A DNA stretch of 7,872 bases from an uncultured Flavobacterium sp. (GTDB taxonomy: Bacteria; Bacteroidota; Bacteroidia; Flavobacteriales; Flavobacteriaceae), in assembly GCA_945957245.1 (NCBI GenBank), contig CAMFLD010000114.1, positions 1 to 7,872 of the forward strand. The letters are read 5' to 3'. Numbering within the stretch: position 1 is the first letter of the stretch; the number at the start of each line of letters is the position of its first letter. Shown piece after piece: positions 1 to 6,375 of this stretch. The position numbers and the translations under genes were made by a program. The notes under the pieces were generated by a model, which saw only the letters and a program-made list of their open reading frames with translations, was not told the DNA's origin and ran no database searches.

Positions 1-3000
1 CATTATTACAATACGGACTGGTAAGCGGGTTACCGCCTGTTTGAGCATCGGTTAACGTTTGGTGGTAGGTTACCGTTACCGTTGAACTCGAAGTAACTTC
101 CGAATCTTTGGTATGCAGGTTGAATCCGCAATAAATTCCGTCGTTATTAAGACTATCATCACAAACAACATAGTCTGTAGGGGTATTGATAGAAGGAGGA
201 GCAATTACATTTACAGTAACAGTTCCTGACTGAGATTGAGAACAAGCTGTAGTACTTCCATCGGTTACACTCACTAGGTTGTAAATGAAAGTAGCCGGAG
301 CTGCTGTAGAAGGAATCGGAATATTTACACTACTGCTTCCAGATGGAGTACTATCTGTAAAAGGAGCTGTATTTAGTGTATAATTAAATGTATAGGGCTG
401 AGTACCTCCTAAACCTGTAATAATAACATTAGGAGTTGGATCACCTACACAAACCGAAGTTGATCCGGTAATAGTAGCTGTTGGAACCGGATTAATATTA
501 ACAGTAGCAACACTACTGTCATTAATACATGGTGCAGTACCATTAACAGTATAAGTAAAGGTAGAAGTTACAGCTCCCGGACCTGAAACAAAAGTTCCTG
601 CTGCAGCATTGAATGTACCTCCGCTTCCTGAAGTTTGTGTCCAGGTACCACCCGGCTGTTCACCTGTAATTAAGCTAAAGAGGTTAATTACTGATGTACT
701 GTTTTGACAAATAGTAGTTGCCCCATCTATTCCGGCAGTTGGCTGTGGATTAATTGTTATTATTACTTGACTACTGTCGTTGATACACGGTGCTGTTCCC
801 AGCAAAGTATATATAAAAGTCTGCGTAGGAGAAGCTCCTACAGCCGGCGTATAAGTTCCTGCTGCAGCATTAAACGTTCCGCCAGTTCCTGATGTTTGTG
901 TCCAGGTTCCTCCTGGTTGTTCACCTGTAATCAAACTAAATAAGTCTATTGGTGAGTTGCTTGTTTCACAAACGGTCAAAGTACCATCAGTTCCCGCATT
1001 GGGTTGTGGGTTGATATTTACTGTTGCAATACTGGTATCATTAATACATGGAGGTGTTCCGGTAACAGTATATTCAAAAGTAGAAGTAGTAGCTCCTGAT
1101 GCTGGTGTGTAAGTTCCGGTAGCCGCATTGAATGTTCCTCCTGTTCCTGAAGTCTGAGTCCATGTTCCTCCCGGTTGTTCACCAGTTATTAAATTGAAGA
1201 GATTGATTGGAGTAGTACTACTGTCACAAACTGTTGTACTTCCGTCAACTCCGGCTGTAGGTTGAGGATTTACAGTTATTGTAGCAGTACTGCTGTCATT
1301 AATACAAGGAGCTGTTCCTATTACGGTGTAGGTAAATACGTGTGTTGGTGAAGCTCCCGGTGCAGGAGTGTAAGTTCCTGCAGCAGCGTTAAATGTTCCT
1401 CCGGTTCCTGAAGTTAATGTCCAGGTACCTCCTGGTTGCTCTCCAGTAATTAAGCTGAAAAGATCTATCGGCGTTGTACTGCTGTCACATACTGTTAAAG
1501 TTCCGTCTGTACCGGCTGTAGGCTGAGGAATAATATTAATTGTTGCCTCACTATCATCATTGACACAAGAACCTGTTCCTGTTAAAGTATATTTAAATTT
1601 AAATGGAGTCGAAGCTCCCACAGCTGGCGTATAAGTTCCTGCTGCGGCATTGAATGTTCCTCCTGAACCTTGAGTTTGTGTCCAAGTACCTCCCGGCTGC
1701 TCACCAGTAATTAAGCTATACAAATCAATTGGAGTAGTACTGGTCTCACATACCGTAGTACTTCCATCAGTTCCGGCATCAGGTTGAGAAGTAATGGTAA
1801 CTGTTGCTAAACTTGTGTCATTTACACAAGGGCTTGCTCCTATTACTGTATAAATAAATGTAGAAGTAATTGCTCCAGCTGATGGAGTAAATGTTCCTAA
1901 AACAGGGTCAAAAGAACCTCCGGAACCAGACTGCTGTGTCCAAGTACCTCCGGGTTGTTCGCCAGTAATCAAACTATATAAGTTTATAGGAGTGTTGCTT
2001 GTTGCGCAAATAATGATTCCGCCATCGGTTCCAGCTGTTGGTTGTGGTACAATATTTACTGTTGCTGTACTATCATCATTCGTACAAGGAGCTGTACCAG
2101 TTATAGTGTAAGTAAATGTTAGTGTCGATGATGCTCCTGCTGCTGGGGTGTAAGTACCCGTTGTAGCATCAAAAGTTCCACCTGATCCTGAAGTTTGTGT
2201 CCAAGTACCGCCTGGTTGTTCACCAGTAATCAAGTTATATAGATTGATTGGGGCTGTACTGGTATCACATATAGTAATACTTCCATCTGTTCCTGCATTG
2301 GCATATCTATTGACTATCAAATCAAAATCAGTTACTCCAAACTGCCCCGGGTTGATATTGCTTTCCATTCTAATCCATATGGTTTGCGGATTAGAAGTAT
2401 TATTATAAGCATTTGTTGGGCTTATAGGACTGGCTCCACTGTTCGCATCTGCTAAACTGGTATGGAATGTAATCGTATAATCTGTCGGATTATTTGATCC
2501 TAATGCAATTGGAATCTGTGGATTTAAATTAAATGTAGCAATACCATCATTGGTAATATCATCACAAAGTACTAAATCCGGAACCGGTTGTGGTGTTACA
2601 CCACAATTATTAATGGTTAATGTGAAAGGTTTTACTATATGACAGTTGTAAGCATTTAAGTAAATTGAGGCATATATAGTATAAGTTCCAACAGCTCCAC
2701 CATTAGGGCAATAGTTCGACGCATTTGTTATTGGGCTACTGGCTGTATCTGCATCAGCTTGTGATGTATGATAAGTAATATCATAATCGGATGGAGTCAG
2801 AGCACCCAAAATTACAGCATTATTTTGTGTCAAATCAAAATTACAGCTTGGCGCACACTTAGTAAGATTATTTGGAGCTCCAGTGGAATCAGGATGCACG
2901 TTCAAAGTTGTTGTTGTTGTTGCAGTTTGCGGAACACCACAAACCTGATATTGTGCTTCTAACGTATAAGTTGTTGTTGCTGTTGGGCATACAACAGCTG

Positions 3001-5458
3001 TATTGGCTGATGCTGATGGAATAGGTACGTGACCCGGTTCCTGAAACCATGAGATTGTCAATGGTACGTTTGGTCCTGTTGGTGTAAACCTCCAGGCTTC
3101 GTTGGAAGCGGTCCAGGCATTAGTAACATTTCTTCCTGGTGGAACATAAGCTACCGTACCTGCATTATTCACGATACCAATAACCCCTTCACCACTTTCC
3201 CATCCGGTACATCTTGTTCTGTTTTGAACGTAAACTTCAATAATATTGGATACTTCATAGAGTACTACCTGTGAAGTTTGCAATCCCACGCTTTGATTAC
3301 ACTGGAACTGTCCTAAATGATAAAAGTTAACAATCAGCTTTCTACATGGATAGGTACCAACCAATTTATAGTTAACCGAAACATCAGCTGGTGCCTGTCC
3401 TCCTGCTGTTCTCGTTTCTGTATCCTGTAATGGTCCGAAGATGGCATTTTTATGTAAACGCGGATCGGTATTTGGAATATTCAAACTATGCATCTGCCAG
3501 TCGCAAAAGCCCGGCCATGTTTGTGGATTAAATGTAATTACGCCATTGGTTCCCACCTGACAGGTCGTGTAGTTCTGATTGAAGAAGCAGAAATTAAACG
3601 GTAGTGTAATTGGTGCAGACCAAATATCATCTCCGGTTGCAGGAACTACAGTATAACTTGGATCTGTAAATGCTGCCTGAGGACAATAAGGTATTGAAGA
3701 TACTGTATACGATGTTGTGGAAGGTACATTTGAGAAGTTAGCCTGTAACGTTCTACACTCGCCTGTGGTACATAAAGTCAAATCTAGTGGAGGTGTTCCC
3801 GGTGCCGGTTGGGTTGCAACCGTAGCACAACCGTTTGGAACCACATTGACTGTTAAGGTAAGCCCGGTAAGTGTTCTTTCACATAGTGTAAAAAATCCTT
3901 TAATTTTTACTAAGGTATATACTACTGTTGCATTCAATATAGGTGTTGTAAAAGTTCCTGTTCCGGCGGGACCTATATTAACTGTTTGAGTATATGGGAT
4001 TACTGTTGGATTTGTTATGGTTACTGTTGAATTTGGCGTACCGGTAATAGTAAAACTCGCTGTATTACCCGGACAAATAGTCTGAGCTGCACTAGGACTG
4101 GTAACATTTGGCAATGCATTCAGCGTTACGGTTTTGGTAATTATTGCACTTGAACAGGTCGTAGCAGTGTTAGTAATTACAACACTGTAAGAACCGGTAG
4201 TGTTCGCACTAAATGAGGCTACGTTACCAGGATTGGTCTCTCCTGCAGGAACAGTCCATACATAACTATAGGTACCGGCAGCCGGATTTGGGTTAGCTGT
4301 TATCGTTACAGGTGTTCCTGCACAGGCCGGAGTACTGTTAGTAATAGTACCTGTTGGTCTTGGGTTTGTTACGGTTACGGTCACCGTATTGGTTATAGGG
4401 GCACATGACCCAACAGTAGAAGACACTGTATAAGTTGTAGTAACTAATGGCGAAACAGTAGGATTGGCCACGTTAGGCGTTGTTAGAGAAGCATCAGCGG
4501 GAGATGCTGTCCAGGTATATCCTGATGGGCTTCCGGCAGCATTTAGAGTGACTGGTGTTCCTCCACATAAAACAGTGGTATTGTTGGTTACTGTTATATG
4601 CGGTCCAACGACAACATTTGTAAGAGTTGCTGTCGCAGCGGTTGGTAATGCGCTATCGGTTACTGTTACGGTATAAACTCCCGGAGGTAGGTTATTGAAA
4701 ATACCGGTAGCATTATTTTGGTTTACCGGTCCTGAAATGGTGTAATTTGTATAAGGTAGTGTTCCTCCAAAACCTGTAACCGTAATGGCTCCGTCTGCAG
4801 CTGTAGCACAGGCGGCATTGGTAACATTCGCTGAAACAATTAAATCATCGGTTAGCATAAAATCATCGACCGCAAAATCATTTCCTGATGCAGCGGTGTT
4901 GGTATTCCATAATTCTATCTGGGCTGTAGTTGCAGTGGCAACAAAGGTGTAAATTACCTGTCTCCAACTCAATGCCGGAGCTGGTGCCAATGCTGTGCCA
5001 TATGTTAAAACAGGAGGCGTGCCTCCTGTAACTTGTATTGAAATATTAGCCGGGGATCCTAAGTTTGAAACCGATTTTATCCAGTAGCTGAATCTGTAGG
5101 TAGTCCCGATTGTCAGTCCTGATACTCCTCCTCCTGAATTTCCTGCCTGCCAAAATCTCGGATTTCCGGTTGTTGTATTACCATCTACAACCAACATCTT
5201 ACCGGTATTGCCTGTAGTGTGATCGCCCTCAAATATGAAATTTGCGGTGTTGATTTTGTAAGGATTGTCAACCACGGCAAAATTCCCTGCTACACTCGTT
5301 CCTGAGAATGGAGCACTTAACTGCACATAGCCTGAACCGCTGGTTACAAAGCCAGTACCACTGCTACCGGATTCAAAATCCCCATTGGTAAGTAGGTTCT
5401 GGGAGTAGTTAAAATTTATAAATAAGAGGCTTAAAAAGAATAGTATCTTACTTTTCAT
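1..5458 (-). CDS. Giant modular secreted adhesin-like protein, SprB/PKD-like repeats (partial, C-terminus off window)
   Basis: The frame stays open from an ATG at 5458 to the left edge, so 1819 codons are visible and the C-terminus is missing. Residues 1-19 (MKSKILFFLSLLFINFNYS) form a typical signal peptide with predicted cleavage before Q20. Residues about 21-204 begin NLLTNGDFESG and look like a carbohydrate-binding jelly-roll domain. Residues 207-280 resemble a SprB repeat (DGAITVTGFGG, then PPGVYTVTVTDS). Residues 283-540 are Ig/PKD-like with the TTTYTV signature. Residues about 595-800 are Cys-rich and nidogen-like (LPFNFCFFNQNY, VGTNGVITF). Residues 860-1050 hold two modules, the second beginning LVLCDDITNDGIATFNL. 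Residues 1054-1660 are seven tandem repeats. Residues 1661-1819 hold a PKD-like domain and the start of another CDD-type module. Family knowledge: such proteins in gliding Flavobacteria are exported by T9SS and act in adhesion or motility. That role is inferred here, and the substrate is unknown. It lies divergent to folE. Confidence 0.9.
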   Translation of the reverse strand, partial: MKSKILFFLSLLFINFNYSQNLLTNGDFESGSSGTGFVTSGSGYVQLSAPFSGTSVAGNFAVVDNPYKINTANFIFEGDHTTGNTGKMLVVDGNTTTGNPRFWQAGNSGGGVSGLTIGTTYRFSYWIKSVSNLGSPANISIQVTGGTPPVLTYGTALAPAPALSWRQVIYTFVATATTAQIELWNTNTAASGNDFAVDDFMLTDDLIVSANVTNAACATAADGAITVTGFGGTLPYTNYTISGPVNQNNATGIFNNLPPGVYTVTVTDSALPTAATATLTNVVVGPHITVTNNTTVLCGGTPVTLNAAGSPSGYTWTASPADASLTTPNVANPTVSPLVTTTYTVSSTVGSCAPITNTVTVTVTNPRPTGTITNSTPACAGTPVTITANPNPAAGTYSYVWTVPAGETNPGNVASFSANTTGSYSVVITNTATTCSSAIITKTVTLNALPNVTSPSAAQTICPGNTASFTITGTPNSTVTITNPTVIPYTQTVNIGPAGTGTFTTPILNATVVYTLVKIKGFFTLCERTLTGLTLTVNVVPNGCATVATQPAPGTPPLDLTLCTTGECRTLQANFSNVPSTTSYTVSSIPYCPQAAFTDPSYTVVPATGDDIWSAPITLPFNFCFFNQNYTTCQVGTNGVITFNPQTWPGFCDWQMHSLNIPNTDPRLHKNAIFGPLQDTETRTAGGQAPADVSVNYKLVGTYPCRKLIVNFYHLGQFQCNQSVGLQTSQVVLYEVSNIIEVYVQNRTRCTGWESGEGVIGIVNNAGTVAYVPPGRNVTNAWTASNEAWRFTPTGPNVPLTISWFQEPGHVPIPSASANTAVVCPTATTTYTLEAQYQVCGVPQTATTTTTLNVHPDSTGAPNNLTKCAPSCNFDLTQNNAVILGALTPSDYDITYHTSQADADTASSPITNASNYCPNGGAVGTYTIYASIYLNAYNCHIVKPFTLTINNCGVTPQPVPDLVLCDDITNDGIATFNLNPQIPIALGSNNPTDYTITFHTSLADANSGASPISPTNAYNNTSNPQTIWIRMESNINPGQFGVTDFDLIVNRYANAGTDGSITICDTSTAPINLYNLITGEQPGGTWTQTSGSGGTFDATTGTYTPAAGASSTLTFTYTITGTAPCTNDDSTATVNIVPQPTAGTDGGIIICATSNTPINLYSLITGEQPGGTWTQQSGSGGSFDPVLGTFTPSAGAITSTFIYTVIGASPCVNDTSLATVTITSQPDAGTDGSTTVCETSTTPIDLYSLITGEQPGGTWTQTQGSGGTFNAAAGTYTPAVGASTPFKFKYTLTGTGSCVNDDSEATINIIPQPTAGTDGTLTVCDSSTTPIDLFSLITGEQPGGTWTLTSGTGGTFNAAAGTYTPAPGASPTHVFTYTVIGTAPCINDSSTATITVNPQPTAGVDGSTTVCDSSTTPINLFNLITGEQPGGTWTQTSGTGGTFNAATGTYTPASGATTSTFEYTVTGTPPCINDTSIATVNINPQPNAGTDGTLTVCETSNSPIDLFSLITGEQPGGTWTQTSGTGGTFNAAAGTYTPAVGASPTQTFIYTLLGTAPCINDSSQVIITINPQPTAGIDGATTICQNSTSVINLFSLITGEQPGGTWTQTSGSGGTFNAAAGTFVSGPGAVTSTFTYTVNGTAPCINDSSVATVNINPVPTATITGSTSVCVGDPTPNVIITGLGGTQPYTFNYTLNTAPFTDSTPSGSSSVNIPIPSTAAPATFIYNLVSVTDGSTTACSQSQSGTVTVNVIAPPSINTPTDYVVCDDSLNNDGIYCGFNLHTKDSEVTSSSTVTVTYHQTLTDAQTGGNPLTSPYCNN
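480..2299 (-). repeat. Seven tandem 258/261-bp coding repeats (86-87 residues each)
   Basis: Seven copies of one domain lie head to tail in the adhesin frame. Using the Glu of the invariant core LITGEQPGGTWT as anchor, the copies sit at 2221, 1960, 1702, 1441, 1180, 922 and 661. The spacings are 261, 258, 261, 261, 258 and 261 bases, all multiples of three, so the frame is kept. Each unit runs AGTDG, then (I/V)C, then the core, then SG(S/T)GG(T/S)F, then YTP, then (P/S)C(I/V/T)ND. Two Cys recur at fixed places in all seven copies, which suggests one disulfide per Ig-like unit (inference). Copies 1-3 have Leu-Tyr before the core and copies 4-7 have Leu-Phe. The seventh copy is altered after the GTF motif and passes into a different PKD-like domain. 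Confidence 0.93.
2907..2922 (-). repeat. GTT trinucleotide run encoding a Thr tract
   Basis: Five GTT units on the plus strand read as ACA/ACT codons on the coding strand and give a short run of Thr within the adhesin (about residues 846-851). A second, less regular GTT-rich run lies near 2970-2985. These sit in a linker-like stretch just before the first CDD-type module. They may be low-complexity spacers. Changes in unit number would keep the reading frame. Confidence 0.6.
5402..5458 (-). other. Sec signal peptide of the adhesin
   Basis: The first 19 codons encode Lys-containing MKSK, a hydrophobic core of Ile, Leu and Phe, and a polar end NFNYS. Q20 follows, then the mature LLTNGDFESG. 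Cleavage just before Gln is common in flavobacterial exported proteins. This supports both the ATG at 5458 as the true start and export across the inner membrane, the first step for T9SS substrates. Confidence 0.85.
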
Positions 5459-5478
5459 AGTAATTTGGTTTTTGGTGG

Positions 5479-5491
5479 GCGTAATTTACGC
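5479..5491. promoter_or_regulatory. 13-bp palindrome GCGTAA-T-TTACGC at the adhesin transcription start (possible operator)
   Basis: Perfect 6-bp arms (5479-5484 and 5486-5491) surround one central base. It touches the adhesin -7 box and covers the predicted start site, a common place for a repressor site. A related half-site, ACGTAAT, recurs just upstream near 5499-5505. Function as an operator is inference. No regulator gene is in the window. Confidence 0.4.
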
Positions 5492-5498
5492 AAATTTA
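5491..5498 (-). promoter_or_regulatory. Candidate -7 promoter box of the adhesin gene
   Basis: Read on the minus strand this is TAAATTTG, a full match to the Bacteroidetes sigma-A -7 motif TAnnTTTG. It lies 32 bases before the ATG at 5458, so a start site near 5485 and a leader of roughly 25-30 bases are expected. The -33 element is weak: TTTT at 5519-5516, 17 bases upstream, is the best candidate. No clear Shine-Dalgarno sequence precedes the start, as is usual in this phylum. Confidence 0.55.
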
Positions 5499-5569
5499 AC
5501 GTAATGGCAACTTCTAAAATTAGATATTTTAAATATTAACACTTTAAGATTATTTTGGATTTTATTATC

Positions 5570-5577
5570 TATCTTTG
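5570..5577 (+). promoter_or_regulatory. Candidate -7 promoter box of folE
   Basis: TATCTTTG is a full match to TAnnTTTG. It ends 39 bases before the ATG at 5617, so transcription probably begins near 5583. The -33 region is poor: TTTA at 5543-5546 lies 23 bases upstream, while the TTTG at 5554-5557 is only 12 bases away and too close. The box overlaps the TTG codon at 5575, which argues against that codon as the translation start. Confidence 0.6.
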
Positions 5578-5616
5578 TTTTTTTTAATTTTCAAACCCGA
5601 ATTAACAAAGAATTTA

Positions 5617-6288
5617 ATGACAAATAGTGACCAAATTAATGACGAAATAGGAGAAAATCATATTGCAACGAGTGCCCAAAACCCTGTAAGAAATGATGCG
5701 TTTAATTTGACTGATGAAGAAAAAATAGAGCTTATAAAAAAAGATGTGGAAAGTATCCTGAATACTCTTGGGATGGATTTGACAGATGATAGCCTGAAAG
5801 GAACACCAAACCGTGTTGCTAAGATGTTTGTCAGGGAAATTTTTGGTGGTCTTAACCCAAATAAGAGACCTAAATCCTCCACATTTTCGAATAATTATAA
5901 ATATGGTGAAATGCTGGTTGAAAAAAACATCACCCTCTACTCTACTTGTGAGCATCATTTGCTTCCTATAGTTGGAAGAGCGCATGTGGCTTACATTTCG
6001 AACGGGACTGTTGTTGGGCTCTCAAAAATGAACCGTATTGTGGATTATTATGCTAAAAGACCTCAGGTTCAGGAACGTCTTACTATGCAGATTGTACAGG
6101 AACTGCAACGTGTTTTGGGTACCGAAGATGTTGCTTGTGTAATTGATGCCAAACACCTTTGCGTAAACTCAAGAGGAATCAGAGATATTGAGAGCAGTAC
6201 AGTAACTTCTGAATACGGTGGAAAGTTTAAAGAGGAAAAAACCAGACGTGAATTTTTGGATTTTATTAAATTAGATACCAGTTTTTAA
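5617..6288 (+). CDS. folE: GTP cyclohydrolase I (FolE)
   Basis: A 223-residue cytosolic enzyme that converts GTP to 7,8-dihydroneopterin triphosphate and formate, the first step of folate (and other pterin) synthesis. The zinc-site residues are all present: C111 and H114 in STCEHHLLP and C182 in HLCVNSRG. Catalytic H113 and H180 are also there. Other family signatures are GLSKMNR (134-140), QVQERLT (150-156) and RGIRD (186-190). These line up with E. coli FolE with an offset of one residue (C110, H113, C181). Length is typical of the family. The first 30 residues are polar and poorly conserved. I chose the ATG at 5617 over the in-frame TTG at 5575 because the TTG overlaps the candidate promoter box. 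A weak purine stretch, AAAGAA, lies just before the ATG. It is probably the first gene of a folE-cysS unit, divergent from the adhesin. Confidence 0.97.
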   Translation: MTNSDQINDEIGENHIATSAQNPVRNDAFNLTDEEKIELIKKDVESILNTLGMDLTDDSLKGTPNRVAKMFVREIFGGLNPNKRPKSSTFSNNYKYGEMLVEKNITLYSTCEHHLLPIVGRAHVAYISNGTVVGLSKMNRIVDYYAKRPQVQERLTMQIVQELQRVLGTEDVACVIDAKHLCVNSRGIRDIESSTVTSEYGGKFKEEKTRREFLDFIKLDTSF

Positions 6289-6366
6289 TAGCCCGGATTG
6301 CAGTGGCATCCTTTTTTGCTGAAAATATTCAGCAAAAAAGATAAAACGTAAAGCCGGAAAAGCTCC
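6289..6366 (+). ncRNA. Structured intergenic RNA resembling the Flavo-1 motif
   Basis: Nearly the whole folE-cysS gap can fold. A closing helix is formed by AGC-CCGG (6290-6296) with CCGG (6354-6357) and GCT (6362-6364), leaving four unpaired A on the 3' side. Inside it a perfect 13-bp hairpin, CTTTTTTGCTGAA (6311-6323) with TTCAGCAAAAAAG (6328-6340), has loop AATA. GGAT (6295-6298) could also pair with ATCC (6308-6311), as an alternative to part of the closing stem. From memory, flavobacterial Flavo-1 RNAs (Weinberg and colleagues) share the layout: AGCCC-GAT-(A/G)GTGGCATCC, a T-rich hairpin, then GCCGG and AGCTCC. That family match was not tested. It starts right after the folE stop and ends 9-10 bases before the cysS ATG. 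It could be a 3' UTR element of folE, a leader element of cysS, or a separate small RNA. Its function is unknown. Confidence 0.6.
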
Positions 6367-6375
6367 TAAAAAATT

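Noticed and set aside
480..2299. Regularly spaced repeats as a possible CRISPR array
   Set aside because: The period is 258-261 bases, the whole unit is conserved, and all of it is coding in one frame. There are no short repeats separated by unique spacers.
704..4676. Short plus-strand ORFs (704-892, 2768-2962, 3717-3989, 4464-4676)
   Set aside because: They lie antisense inside the continuous minus-strand adhesin frame, have repetitive Val/Thr or Ser/Tyr composition reflecting that gene's codons, and match no family.
1..5458. Possible frameshift or pseudogene, since no complete long ORF closes in this region
   Set aside because: Reading the minus strand codon by codon from 5458 gives an unbroken frame of sensible domains to the left edge. 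The seven repeat anchors are all in the same frame.
6311..6340. Intrinsic terminator between folE and cysS
   Set aside because: The T-run is in the 5' arm and the A-run in the 3' arm on either strand, so no U-tail follows the stem. It was treated as part of a structured RNA instead.
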